Both the position numbers and the translations under genes were made by a program. From an uncultured Clostridia bacterium (GTDB taxonomy: Bacteria > Bacillota > Clostridia > Oscillospirales > Ruminococcaceae), in the NCBI GenBank assembly GCA_947625735.1, contig CANQPL010000016.1, forward strand, positions 1-59,105: DNA of 59,105 bases. Reading direction: 5' to 3'. Below are positions 24,526-32,074 of the stretch, in pieces. The notes beneath the pieces were generated by a model. It saw only the letters and a list, made by a program, of their open reading frames with translations, made no database searches and was not told the origin of the DNA. Each line of letters starts with the position of its first letter. Within the stretch, counting starts at the first letter, position 1.

Positions 24526-25115
24526 TGAATCATGAAAATCTGAAAATTTCCGCTCAGAAAATAATAATGTCAGACGAAACAAAAAAAGAGCTTATAAAAA
24601 AATGTGAAAAAATCATGGAGGTCAAAAAAATGAATAAGAAAAATTCTATCGTAAAACATGCTGTGATCATTGCTGTTGTATCTGCCTGCTTATGCTGTAC
24701 GGCAGCAGGTGCCGCTTATCACGGATTTTTTAAGGACATTTTCAGATATGACGGTGCTGTTGTCGGGACAAAATACGAGCAGGCAACAAATGAAATAAAG
24801 GTATCCGTTACTGCTTATTCCGGAAAATTAACTGTTGTTGCAGAAGCAGTCGAACCCTCAGCTTTTCCGTATGCAGCATTTGATAATATGAATCTTAATG
24901 ACTATAAAATTGTTGATTCAAACGGAAAAACCGTAATTGACAGCTTGCCTGCGGAAACGTCCGATTATGCTGACGGAAAAGCGGAGATAATTATTCCTTT
25001 TCAAAATATTGAAAACGGTGATTACAAGCTGATAATTAATTCCTTTGTGGGAGAGTCTAAAGGCGATCAGCCCCTTGTTATCAGCGGTGAATGGGAAATT
25101 GATTTTTCTTTCTGA
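24525..25115 (+). CDS. Probable anti-sigma factor, single-pass membrane protein
   Basis: A 196-residue protein: a charged cytosolic N-terminus of about 45 residues (helical, Lys/Glu-rich), one membrane helix (about residues 46-65, VIIAVVSACLCCTAAGAAY), then an extracytoplasmic domain (KVSVTAYSGKLTVVAEAVEP, then IENGDYKLIINSFVG) of the sort seen in DUF4179-type proteins. The layout, order and one-base overlap with the sigma gene fit an anti-sigma factor that holds the sigma at the membrane. No zinc-binding HxxxCxxC motif is present, so it is not a ZAS-type anti-sigma. Confidence 0.65.
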   Translation: MNHENLKISAQKIIMSDETKKELIKKCEKIMEVKKMNKKNSIVKHAVIIAVVSACLCCTAAGAAYHGFFKDIFRYDGAVVGTKYEQATNEIKVSVTAYSGKLTVVAEAVEPSAFPYAAFDNMNLNDYKIVDSNGKTVIDSLPAETSDYADGKAEIIIPFQNIENGDYKLIINSFVGESKGDQPLVISGEWEIDFSF

Positions 25116-25483
25116 TTTTATAATGCAGTTATATAACAAAATCCGCAATTTTACCGTGTTTTTCTGCGCAAAAATTAATTTATATCAATATAATAAAAAA
25201 CAACTTTATCAAAAAGAAAATAAACCTTTCCTTATTTTAAGGCGTTTAATAAAGATATATGTAAAAGGCTTTGTTTGCGGCATATGGAATATGTGCGGCT
25301 TATCATAGCTACTGCCCTGTCTTAAAATTTGACCGTTTCGTTGTTCCATGTCAGTAGAACAATCCAAACGGAATATCAAAGAAACAAATCAACCAAATCG
25401 AGCAAGCCGTAATAACTGATAAACCTATTATAACCATATAGAGATAAAACAATTTATTTTCCATTTTTCAAGACGAATACAAT
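25116..25483. other. AT-rich intergenic stretch between convergent genes
   Basis: No gene is seen. At 25333-25371 there is an imperfect inverted repeat, CCGTTT-CG-TTGTTC with GAACAA-TCC-AAACGG, not followed by a T-run; it may be a transposon-derived relic or a processing hairpin. The remaining sequence is low-complexity AT. Confidence 0.5.
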
Positions 25484-25524
25484 ACAAAAACAGCAAACTT
25501 TTTCATAAGCCTGCTGTTTTTGTG
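25484..25524. terminator. Bidirectional terminator between anti-sigma and araC genes
   Basis: AAACAGCA and TGCTGTTT arms (25488-25495 with 25512-25519) are flanked by TTTTTGTG on the right and AAAAACA-type sequence on the left, giving U-runs on both strands for the convergent genes. Confidence 0.7.
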
Positions 25525-25565
25525 TTGTTGATTTTTCCAATAAAAAAATACTACCATAGTTTTCG

Positions 25566-26396
25566 TTATGTCATTTTGCCTGTTTTATTCTTAAATTTTA
25601 CAGGCGAACATCCGAAACGTTCCTTGAATTTATGGTAAAAGTGGCTCAAACTGTTGAAACCGCACACAAAGCATACATCAATAATTTCCGCATCTCCCTG
25701 AGAAAGAAGCTGTGCGGCATAGTCAAGCCGTTTCAGATTTATAAACTCCGTTGGGGTAAGGTTAAGGTATTTTCTGAATTCTCTTGTAAGATGCTCCTGA
25801 CTTATGCAGGATATTTCCAGCATTCGTTTAAGACCTGCGGTGTAATTTTCTTTTTTTCCCATTTCAGTAACTATTTCCAAAATGTGTTCGGGAATTATTA
25901 CGTATTCCTCTTGTTTTTCCGTAAGAAATTTATACAGTATCTCAATCAGAAGTCTGCGGAAATAAGTCTTTCTTTCAACGCCGTGTTGCTTGTGGGATAT
26001 ATCCATTATTTTTTGGTATATATCGCTTTTATTGTATCCCGAAAAAGAAATTGTCAAAGGAAATTTCTCTGAAAAAATATGCTGCTTATCTGCACCGAGA
26101 TAAGATATTGCTGCAGAAAATTCCTCTCTTGAAAATCCCGTGGAAATCATCTCAATATCCCAACTGTTGATGAAATCATAGCTATGTATATCATCGGGGC
26201 GGATAAGCGTAAGGTCGCCGTCCTGTATAAGCCGTTTTTCGCCATTGATGTTATGTATCGCCCTGCCGCTCACAATATAGAAAAATTCAAAGAAATCGTG
26301 AGTGTGCGGAGGATATGTTTCCGTTACAGAACGCTGATGGACAAACCCACAGCCGTCATGAATTTCTTCTGTTGTCATAGCAAGTCTGTCCATCAT
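25566..26396 (-). CDS. AraC family transcriptional regulator
   Basis: About 276 residues with an N-terminal cupin sensor (YPPHTHDFFEFFYIVSGRAI, then DLTLIRPDDIHSYDF) and a C-terminal double HTH (EHLTREFRKYLNLTPTEFIN, then EIIDVCFVCGFNSLSHFYHKFKERFG). The cupin binds a sugar or glycoside and the HTH pair binds promoter DNA. GGAG precedes overlapping starts; the ATGs at 26396 and 26393 are both suitable. It begins 10 bases past the raffinose-synthase-family gene and is co-transcribed with it, so it probably controls that operon in response to alpha-galactosides. Confidence 0.9.
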   Translation of the reverse strand: MMDRLAMTTEEIHDGCGFVHQRSVTETYPPHTHDFFEFFYIVSGRAIHNINGEKRLIQDGDLTLIRPDDIHSYDFINSWDIEMISTGFSREEFSAAISYLGADKQHIFSEKFPLTISFSGYNKSDIYQKIMDISHKQHGVERKTYFRRLLIEILYKFLTEKQEEYVIIPEHILEIVTEMGKKENYTAGLKRMLEISCISQEHLTREFRKYLNLTPTEFINLKRLDYAAQLLSQGDAEIIDVCFVCGFNSLSHFYHKFKERFGCSPVKFKNKTGKMT

Positions 26397-26405
26397 CACC
26401 ACTCC

Positions 26406-28286
26406 TTATTTTATAATTATTTCAGTACGCCCCTTAATATCTGCATTTATTATCAACAATCCACTTTCTTCATTATATTTAAAAGCAATTTTATTTCCGT
26501 ATAAAAGCACCTTTACCGGTTTGCTTTCTGAATAAACAGCAATTTTACCTCCGTCTGAAAGTATTATTGTAAATCCGTCTGTCGTGCATATCGCTTCTTT
26601 AACTGCCGCAGAGGAATTATATTTATCAGCAATACCTATTGCTGCAAAGCCGTTTTCGATCGGTGAAACAGTAACAAGCTCAAAACCATTTTCGGAAAGC
26701 TCAATTTCACATTCTTCATCACGTCCGAGAATTTTTAAAGTGCCGCTGTTGTAAAAATACACTGCAAAGTGTTCTCCGCTTATTCCGTAAACATCGGAGG
26801 GTTTAAAACTGCCCTTGACTGTCTTATCAGCGGTACAGCAGTTGAAAAATCCGATAACACCTGCCTTGCCGTTTCTGTTGAACAGTTTCAGCGGCTTTTC
26901 TGCACTTGTAAAATCGGTAAACAAACAATCCTCGGCAGGAAGTGCAGGTTCATTACAGCCGAGAATACTTCCGTCAGAAAGGACAAGCCGTCTGAGAATA
27001 TCTGCATCCTGCTTTTCGGGGTAATCGCAGACATAAACAGGACCGCCGCTTATCGCTCTTGCGGCAGCGTGAATATCCGCACCTGCAGAATGTGTCTGGA
27101 ACATATCCCAGTCAGGAACAGCAAATGTTGAAGTCCACATTGCGTTCATAGCGTTGATGTAAATATGCTCTTTCTGCATTTTCATATTTGATGGACTGTA
27201 ATCATAGCTGTTTCGCCAGCAGTTCGTCTTTTCCATATTGTAAGCCACATCATTGCCGTTGGACATACAGTGAATGACATTACCGTTAAAATATTTTTCC
27301 GCAGATTTCTGCATTGCTTTCTGGTAAGCTTTCATTGTTCCTGCCGCACCGAGAACACCGCCGGTAAACAACTCCAAAGCCGACTGACCGTCTATTTTCA
27401 GCATATCCACACCTTGTTCGCTCAGATATGAGTGAAATTCCTCATAAAATTTTTCAATCTCATCAGGTGCAACAAGATAAAGCGGCTGAATTCGTTCTTC
27501 TTCCTCCCACGGACGAATGTTTGCCTTATTCTCAATAAGTTTATAACTTTTTGCAAGTTTGCCATTGGGATTTATTCCGCCCCAATAGCCCTCAAAGCAA
27601 TGCCATACACCAAACTTTTTCAGATTGTATTTTTCTTTTGCAAGTCTGATAAGATTTTTCAGACCGACGGGAAACTTTTCAGGTTTGAGCCTTATATCAT
27701 TGAGGTAGTCATAATATGCGTCCCAACTGCCATCGTCAAGTATAATATATCCGAGAGGTATACCCTTATTCTTAAAGGACTCAAGTCCCATAATGACCTT
27801 TTCTTCGTCAACCGAGCCGTAAAAAGCGTCCCAAGTACACCAGCCGAGTAAATTAAGGAAATCAGGCTGTTTCTTGTCCTTGCGCATTTTAAAGCTGCTA
27901 AGCTTTTCGCATACTGCTCTGACAGCATTTTCAGCAAGATGATACGGGTCGTTTCCGCTGTCGCAGTACAGAAGTATCCCATTGTCAGGCTCCTGTCCTT
28001 TCAATGCACCACGGAATGTAACCGTTACTCCGTTATCCGTGCCGCACAATGCCGCCTTGACGTCTCCGTCAATAAGGGGGAGCATTATACCATAACTGCC
28101 ATCTTTTTTCTTCCAAAGCAAAAATTGTGTGCAGTCGGGTATATCCGCTGAGCTTTCTGCCGCCTTAGGAATTACCCAGTAAACATTACAGTTGTAAAGT
28201 GCAAGAAATTTTTCCGCATTTTCTATCGGAATAACCTTGCTTCTGCCATTGACAATATCGCTTTTTTCAAATGTAACAAATCCCAT
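26406..28286 (-). CDS. Raffinose synthase/Sip1-family (GH36) alpha-galactosidase-like enzyme
   Basis: A 626-residue cytosolic protein of the Sip1/raffinose synthase branch of GH36. GWCTWDAFYGSV and YIILDDGSW mark the (beta/alpha)8 core; the nucleophile Asp lies in MLKIDGQ and the acid/base Asp in RNSYDYSP. An N-terminal beta domain and a C-terminal beta domain flank the barrel. Bacterial members are mainly alpha-galactosidases rather than synthases, so hydrolysis of raffinose-type or galactomannan side-chain sugars is likely. The ATG at 28286 follows AAGGAG with 8-base spacing; the frame is open from a GTG three codons upstream. There is no signal peptide. No sugar transporter is adjacent. 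Confidence 0.88.
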   Translation of the reverse strand: MGFVTFEKSDIVNGRSKVIPIENAEKFLALYNCNVYWVIPKAAESSADIPDCTQFLLWKKKDGSYGIMLPLIDGDVKAALCGTDNGVTVTFRGALKGQEPDNGILLYCDSGNDPYHLAENAVRAVCEKLSSFKMRKDKKQPDFLNLLGWCTWDAFYGSVDEEKVIMGLESFKNKGIPLGYIILDDGSWDAYYDYLNDIRLKPEKFPVGLKNLIRLAKEKYNLKKFGVWHCFEGYWGGINPNGKLAKSYKLIENKANIRPWEEEERIQPLYLVAPDEIEKFYEEFHSYLSEQGVDMLKIDGQSALELFTGGVLGAAGTMKAYQKAMQKSAEKYFNGNVIHCMSNGNDVAYNMEKTNCWRNSYDYSPSNMKMQKEHIYINAMNAMWTSTFAVPDWDMFQTHSAGADIHAAARAISGGPVYVCDYPEKQDADILRRLVLSDGSILGCNEPALPAEDCLFTDFTSAEKPLKLFNRNGKAGVIGFFNCCTADKTVKGSFKPSDVYGISGEHFAVYFYNSGTLKILGRDEECEIELSENGFELVTVSPIENGFAAIGIADKYNSSAAVKEAICTTDGFTIILSDGGKIAVYSESKPVKVLLYGNKIAFKYNEESGLLIINADIKGRTEIIIK

Positions 28287-28377
28287 AATCAACACTCCTT
28301 TGCTTCATATTATACATCAAACAAAGAAAAAAATCTTGTTATGGATTGACGTGTTTTTGTGGTATATTGATGTTTGT

Positions 28378-28406
28378 ATTATAACATTTATTCTATTTTT
28401 AGTCAA
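28378..28406 (-). promoter_or_regulatory. Sigma-A promoter of the GH36-araC operon
   Basis: Minus-strand TTGACT (28401-28406), 17 bases, TATAAT (28378-28383), with a leader of about 85 bases. Confidence 0.85.
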
Positions 28407-28454
28407 TAAAAAATTTTATATCAACCATACCGTTATTATTATCGTAAATTCCCA

Positions 28455-28494
28455 AAGTAAATTCCACAGTGGAAATTAGAAAAGGAATTTACTT
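28455..28494. repeat. Inverted repeat near the likely left boundary of the mobile element
   Basis: AAGTAAATTCC (28455-28465) and GGAATTTACTT (28484-28494) are perfect 11-bp inverted arms, with an inner TTCC-ACAGT-GGAA. It lies just past the last host gene and before the first element gene, so it may belong to the end or att region. The right end is not in the window to compare. Confidence 0.5.
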
Positions 28495-28594
28495 TAGGAA
28501 GAGTTTTGTGGTAGAATTTAGTATGTGATAGCACCTCATAAAGAACAATAAACAAATCCCATAACAAAGCCAACGACAACAGAATAATGTACAG

Positions 28595-28635
28595 CACAAA
28601 CAGCTCGCTATGAAAAAAGTAGTGGGCTGTTTGTG
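28595..28635 (+). promoter_or_regulatory. Leader hairpin 1 upstream of the element genes
   Basis: A perfect 10-bp inverted repeat, CACAAACAGC (28595-28604) with GCTGTTTGTG (28626-28635). It stands directly before the terminator-like hairpin at 28644, as in attenuation leaders. Confidence 0.5.
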
Positions 28636-28643
28636 TTAATACA

Positions 28644-28676
28644 GGACTTTCAAAAAATTTTGAAAGTCCTTTTTTG
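28644..28676 (+). terminator. Terminator or attenuator in the leader of the element
   Basis: GGACTTTCAAAA (28644-28655) pairs with TTTTGAAAGTCC (28658-28669), followed by TTTTTTG. It lies about 30 bases before the first element gene and could limit entry of transcription into the element. Confidence 0.75.
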
Positions 28677-28706
28677 TTTGTCCCACCGGCAAAGGAGGAA
28701 CAGGTT

Positions 28707-29258
28707 ATGAAGTATGTAATACGAACCGTTTTGAATGGTATCGGCAAAGACGAAGCGTACATTCCCGGACAGGTAATGTGCCGTGAGGACATCAGCGATA
28801 ACGCAAAGTTTATCTATAGTCTCATATTCAGCGAGTGCCTTGGCAAAATGGAAAGCATTGACGAAAGGACGGTCAATCAGGCAGCACGAATCATATCAGA
28901 CTTCTGCAAAGACGTTCCACTGACAACCATTGAACGAGAGTGCATGAGTTGCGGAGATGAAACGGTCAGGATACATGACGAACTGCGTTCTCTCTCATCA
29001 AGAAGCGATATAACGAAATACCTGAACGAGTGTAAAAACTACTTCATCAGAATACAGAAACCTGTATGCAACTTGTGTTCCGATGGGAGAATGATGTACA
29101 AGACGTTCGACTTGATAAACACTCTTGTTAGCAGAATGCTTGACGATACCAAAACCGGAGAAATATTTTCTGATGAAGAGTTGGCTATACTGGAAGCCTA
29201 TAACGAAAGTCACAGTACAGAGTTTTTGGATGACGTGATAGACATTCTCAAACGGTAA
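28707..29258 (+). CDS. Hypothetical protein of the conjugative element
   Basis: A 183-residue protein that I do not recognise. It begins MKYVIRTVLNGIGKDEAYIPG and has DISDNAKFIYSLIFSECLG (residues about 28-46), which resembles the ISINAKFLYCILLDR segment of the replication initiator two genes on. This hints at a shortened RepA_N-like fold. Two CxxC pairs (CMSCGDE and CNLCSDG) could bind zinc. AAAGGAGG precedes the ATG at 28707; the earlier in-frame start at 28674 falls inside the leader hairpin. It is the first gene of the rep operon. Confidence 0.65.
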   Translation: MKYVIRTVLNGIGKDEAYIPGQVMCREDISDNAKFIYSLIFSECLGKMESIDERTVNQAARIISDFCKDVPLTTIERECMSCGDETVRIHDELRSLSSRSDITKYLNECKNYFIRIQKPVCNLCSDGRMMYKTFDLINTLVSRMLDDTKTGEIFSDEELAILEAYNESHSTEFLDDVIDILKR

Positions 29259-29289
29259 ATCAAACAAAAAATCATAAAGGAGGATAAAT

Positions 29290-29595
29290 ATGCCGGTAAC
29301 AGTTACAGCCCAAAAGGGCAAATATCCTTATGTCAACTACGATGAGGATTATTATTACATTCCCGTATCCATTATGTGGAGAACGGATATAATGCAGGAA
29401 ACAAAACTATGTTTTTCAATGGCGGTCACAGAATATCTGCCCCACGGCTTGGAATTTGCAAAGAAAAAGCTGTCGGAGATAACCATAAGCGACATAGTAA
29501 GCAAGTATCAGCAGCCAATAGTCATAGCCGATAGAATACAGTCGGAAATAATAAGGCTTGCACCAGACCTCCACGACATTCTGATAGGAAAATAA
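29290..29595 (+). CDS. Small hypothetical protein of the conjugative element
   Basis: A 101-residue protein of unknown family. It starts MPVTVTAQKGKYPYVNYDED and has IPVSIMWRTDIMQETKLCFSMAVTE, whose order (IP..., metal-free, then KL-F/S-) resembles the beginning of RepA_N domains as in the next gene. It has no membrane helix. AAAGGAGG and 5-base spacing precede the ATG. It lies 31 bases after the first element gene and 39 bases before rep, so it is in the same operon. Confidence 0.65.
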   Translation: MPVTVTAQKGKYPYVNYDEDYYYIPVSIMWRTDIMQETKLCFSMAVTEYLPHGLEFAKKKLSEITISDIVSKYQQPIVIADRIQSEIIRLAPDLHDILIGK

Positions 29596-29634
29596 GGAAG
29601 CAAGAAAAAAATCCGTTGAAAAGGAAGTGAAACA

Positions 29635-31563
29635 ATGTCATATGACTATTTCTATAATCGGGAAGCAGAGCAGTACATACACTATACGCTGCCAAAACTC
29701 TTTTTCAAAGTAGAACCGTTAAAAAAAATATCCATAAACGCCAAATTTCTTTACTGTATTCTGCTTGACAGAGCAAAATCAAGCTACAAGAAAGGCTTTA
29801 TTGACATAGACGGCAAAGTATATCTGCATTTTGCTCAGGCGGAAATCACAAAACTGCTTAATTGCGGCAGAACCAAGGTATCAGAGTATTTTAACGAACT
29901 GGACAGCATAGGACTTATAGAACGCAGACAAAAGCTCGGTATCGGCAAAACAGACCGTATATATGTCAAGAATTTTGCGAAGCCACTGGACAATAACGAC
30001 GACAGCAAAGATGATGCAGCTCCGAATTCACGTTTCGCATATTTTCACGATATGGAAAATCTGAGATTTGAAAACTATCAGATACCCAAAACACTATTTC
30101 TTGATGAAGAAATAAGCCAGATATCCAACGTGGCAAAAATGGCATACGGCATTATGCTTGACCGCACTAAACTGTCTCTGTCAAAAGGTTGGGAGGACAG
30201 CGAGGGCAGGATATACATACTTTTTCCGCAAAAAGAGCTTCAGCAGCTTTTAGGTTGCAGTCTGAGAACAGTTAAAGCAGCTATGAAAGAACTTGATGAT
30301 ATAGGGCTTATAGACCGCACAAGACAGGGCATGAATAACCCGGATATTATCTATATTCTTGATTACTCTACTGACTTGAAATACAAAACCAGAAGCGGAA
30401 AAGAAGAAGCTGAACATCAGGAAGTGCAGAATCTGAACATCGGAGGTGCAGAATCTGAACATCGGGAGGTGCAGAATCTGAACATCGGAGGTGCAAAATC
30501 TGAACATCGGGAAGTGCAAAATCTGAACATCGGAGGTGCAAAATCTGAACATATTATATATAATGATACTGAATATAATGATACTGATTTTAATGATACT
30601 CAATCATTCAATCCGTCTTACGCCGACGGACAGACAGACGGACTACAGCAAACCCAAAAAGAAATGTCATTTTCAGAAATGCTTGAAGCTATCGGATATG
30701 ATGACGGAAATTACATACCGGAAGATGAGGAGTATTTTGGAGACAGTGACGATTATGAGGTAAATATGTGTACAATACCCTACAGTTTTCAGAAAAATCC
30801 AATGGCTTTGAGAAAAGCATTAGAATTTGTGTTTGCCTATAACAGTTTTAGCAATGATGAAACGATGAAAATACTTCTCGGTACAGTAATCAAATCTCTG
30901 ATGGAAATGCTGAAAAAAGACCATTGTATGCTTGACAAGCAGACAGTAAAGTATTATCAGATTATTGATATAATCAACGAGGTAATGCACAACTCATCAC
31001 TTATTGCATGGTTTTTATCGTTTAAGGAAGAATGGTCGAGAATCCTCTCCGAACGCTCTATAGCACGTCCGGAATCATATATCAAGTCATGTGTATGGAA
31101 CTCACTCTGTAATTACAGGTTTAAAGAAAATAATGATGTTTTGCAGGGAGATTATGATTGTAAACACGACAAGATATATAATACTAAACCTGATAATGGT
31201 TTTGATGTGAATAAATACGAAATCTTTGAGAACAGTTACTGTACTTGTAATGACGATTTTAACATTGAAAATGTAAAACCAACGGCTCGGGAGAAACAGC
31301 CTGAAAGTACATATAATCAGGAAATTCAGAAGCATACTGACGAACCGTCAATTGATGTAACGGAATTTTTAGCACGGCTTCGGGGCGAAAAAGATGACGA
31401 TAAACAGAAAAAAACAGAAGAACAAAAAACAAAACTGAAAAACGCCCTGTTTTACAAGCAGATGTACGATGAAATAGGCAAGCCGTTACCAAAACATATC
31501 ACGGAAACTCTTGCCGAATTTGAACCGGAATACATAACAGAAGTGCTTGCCGAAATCGCTTAA
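29635..31563 (+). CDS. Replication initiator with two RepA_N domains
   Basis: A 642-residue initiator. RepA_N-type winged-helix domains occur twice: residues about 10-120 (INAKFLYCILLDRAKSSYKK, then KLLNCGRTKVSEYFNELDSI) and about 135-250 (VAKMAYGIMLDRTKLSLSKG, then QLLGCSLRTVKAAMKELDDI). A repetitive Asn/Glu/His-rich linker follows (residues about 262-325), encoded by iteron-like DNA, and then a C-terminal domain (about 380-505; IPYSFQKNPMALRKALEFVF) like the DUF6017 part of such initiators. In RepA_N plasmids the origin lies inside rep, and the DNA here fits that pattern. AAGGAAGTG precedes the ATG. It probably allows the element to replicate after excision. Confidence 0.85.
   Translation: MSYDYFYNREAEQYIHYTLPKLFFKVEPLKKISINAKFLYCILLDRAKSSYKKGFIDIDGKVYLHFAQAEITKLLNCGRTKVSEYFNELDSIGLIERRQKLGIGKTDRIYVKNFAKPLDNNDDSKDDAAPNSRFAYFHDMENLRFENYQIPKTLFLDEEISQISNVAKMAYGIMLDRTKLSLSKGWEDSEGRIYILFPQKELQQLLGCSLRTVKAAMKELDDIGLIDRTRQGMNNPDIIYILDYSTDLKYKTRSGKEEAEHQEVQNLNIGGAESEHREVQNLNIGGAKSEHREVQNLNIGGAKSEHIIYNDTEYNDTDFNDTQSFNPSYADGQTDGLQQTQKEMSFSEMLEAIGYDDGNYIPEDEEYFGDSDDYEVNMCTIPYSFQKNPMALRKALEFVFAYNSFSNDETMKILLGTVIKSLMEMLKKDHCMLDKQTVKYYQIIDIINEVMHNSSLIAWFLSFKEEWSRILSERSIARPESYIKSCVWNSLCNYRFKENNDVLQGDYDCKHDKIYNTKPDNGFDVNKYEIFENSYCTCNDDFNIENVKPTAREKQPESTYNQEIQKHTDEPSIDVTEFLARLRGEKDDDKQKKTEEQKTKLKNALFYKQMYDEIGKPLPKHITETLAEFEPEYITEVLAEIA
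30418..30552 (+). repeat. Six iterons within rep (probable replication origin)
   Basis: Six direct repeats, alternately 23 and 22 bases long (three 45-base pairs, so the frame is kept), each containing GTGCARAATCTGAACAT. The spacing of about two helical turns puts all units on one DNA face, as expected for initiator binding. They encode the linker EVQNLNIGGAKSEHR repeats. Confidence 0.8.
30553..30605 (+). repeat. AT-rich repeat next to the iterons (probable unwinding element)
   Basis: Directly after the last iteron lies ATTATATATAATG, then three AATGATACT units with a 15-base period (30562, 30577, 30592). The stretch is about 80 percent A+T. Iterons beside AT-rich repeats is the classic plasmid origin layout. 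Confidence 0.65.
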
Positions 31564-31586
31564 TTTAGCTGAAAGGAGATGATACC

Positions 31587-32069
31587 GTGGAACAGGTCGA
31601 ACGAAAGACGTTAGGTATAATCGTCGAATGTGCAAAAATGACCCCCGAAATATTTGCAAAGGCTGTGAGCGAAATGATGAACAACATGAACAACAGTCAG
31701 CCAAAAGGCAGAACAACCCTCGACAAGCTGTCAAAAACCGGAAAACTGGATAACATAGAAGTTTCCGACAGCAATATCGGCAGCTTTACACAGACGGCAA
31801 AAAAATATAACCTGACATATGCATTGAAACGTATTCAGGACGAAAACGGCAAAAAGCAGTACCTTGTCTGTTTTCAAGGAAAAGACTTGGAAACCATGCA
31901 GAGGGCTTTTAAGGAATATTCCTACAAGCAGACACATCACAAGGAAACGCTTTTCAGCAAAAAGAAAATCATGGATATTGATATGTCATCACAGAGCAGA
32001 GACATTGAAGAAAAACAGCTTGACAAAAACAAACAGCGTAAAAAGGAACGTGATACTCTGACGAGGTGA
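31587..32069 (+). CDS. PcfB family conjugation protein (DUF3801)
   Basis: A 160-residue soluble protein of the PcfB/DUF3801 family, known from the pCF10 conjugation system, where PcfB works with the coupling protein PcfC. Signature parts are GRTTLDKLSKTGKLDNIEVS and YLVCFQGKDLETMQRAFKEY; the tail is highly charged and helical. Translation starts at GTG 31587 behind GAAAGGAG. Its stop overlaps the region just before the VirD4-type gene, so the two are translationally coupled, matching the pcfB-pcfC order. Confidence 0.85.
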   Translation: MEQVERKTLGIIVECAKMTPEIFAKAVSEMMNNMNNSQPKGRTTLDKLSKTGKLDNIEVSDSNIGSFTQTAKKYNLTYALKRIQDENGKKQYLVCFQGKDLETMQRAFKEYSYKQTHHKETLFSKKKIMDIDMSSQSRDIEEKQLDKNKQRKKERDTLTR

Positions 32070-32074
32070 TTTGT

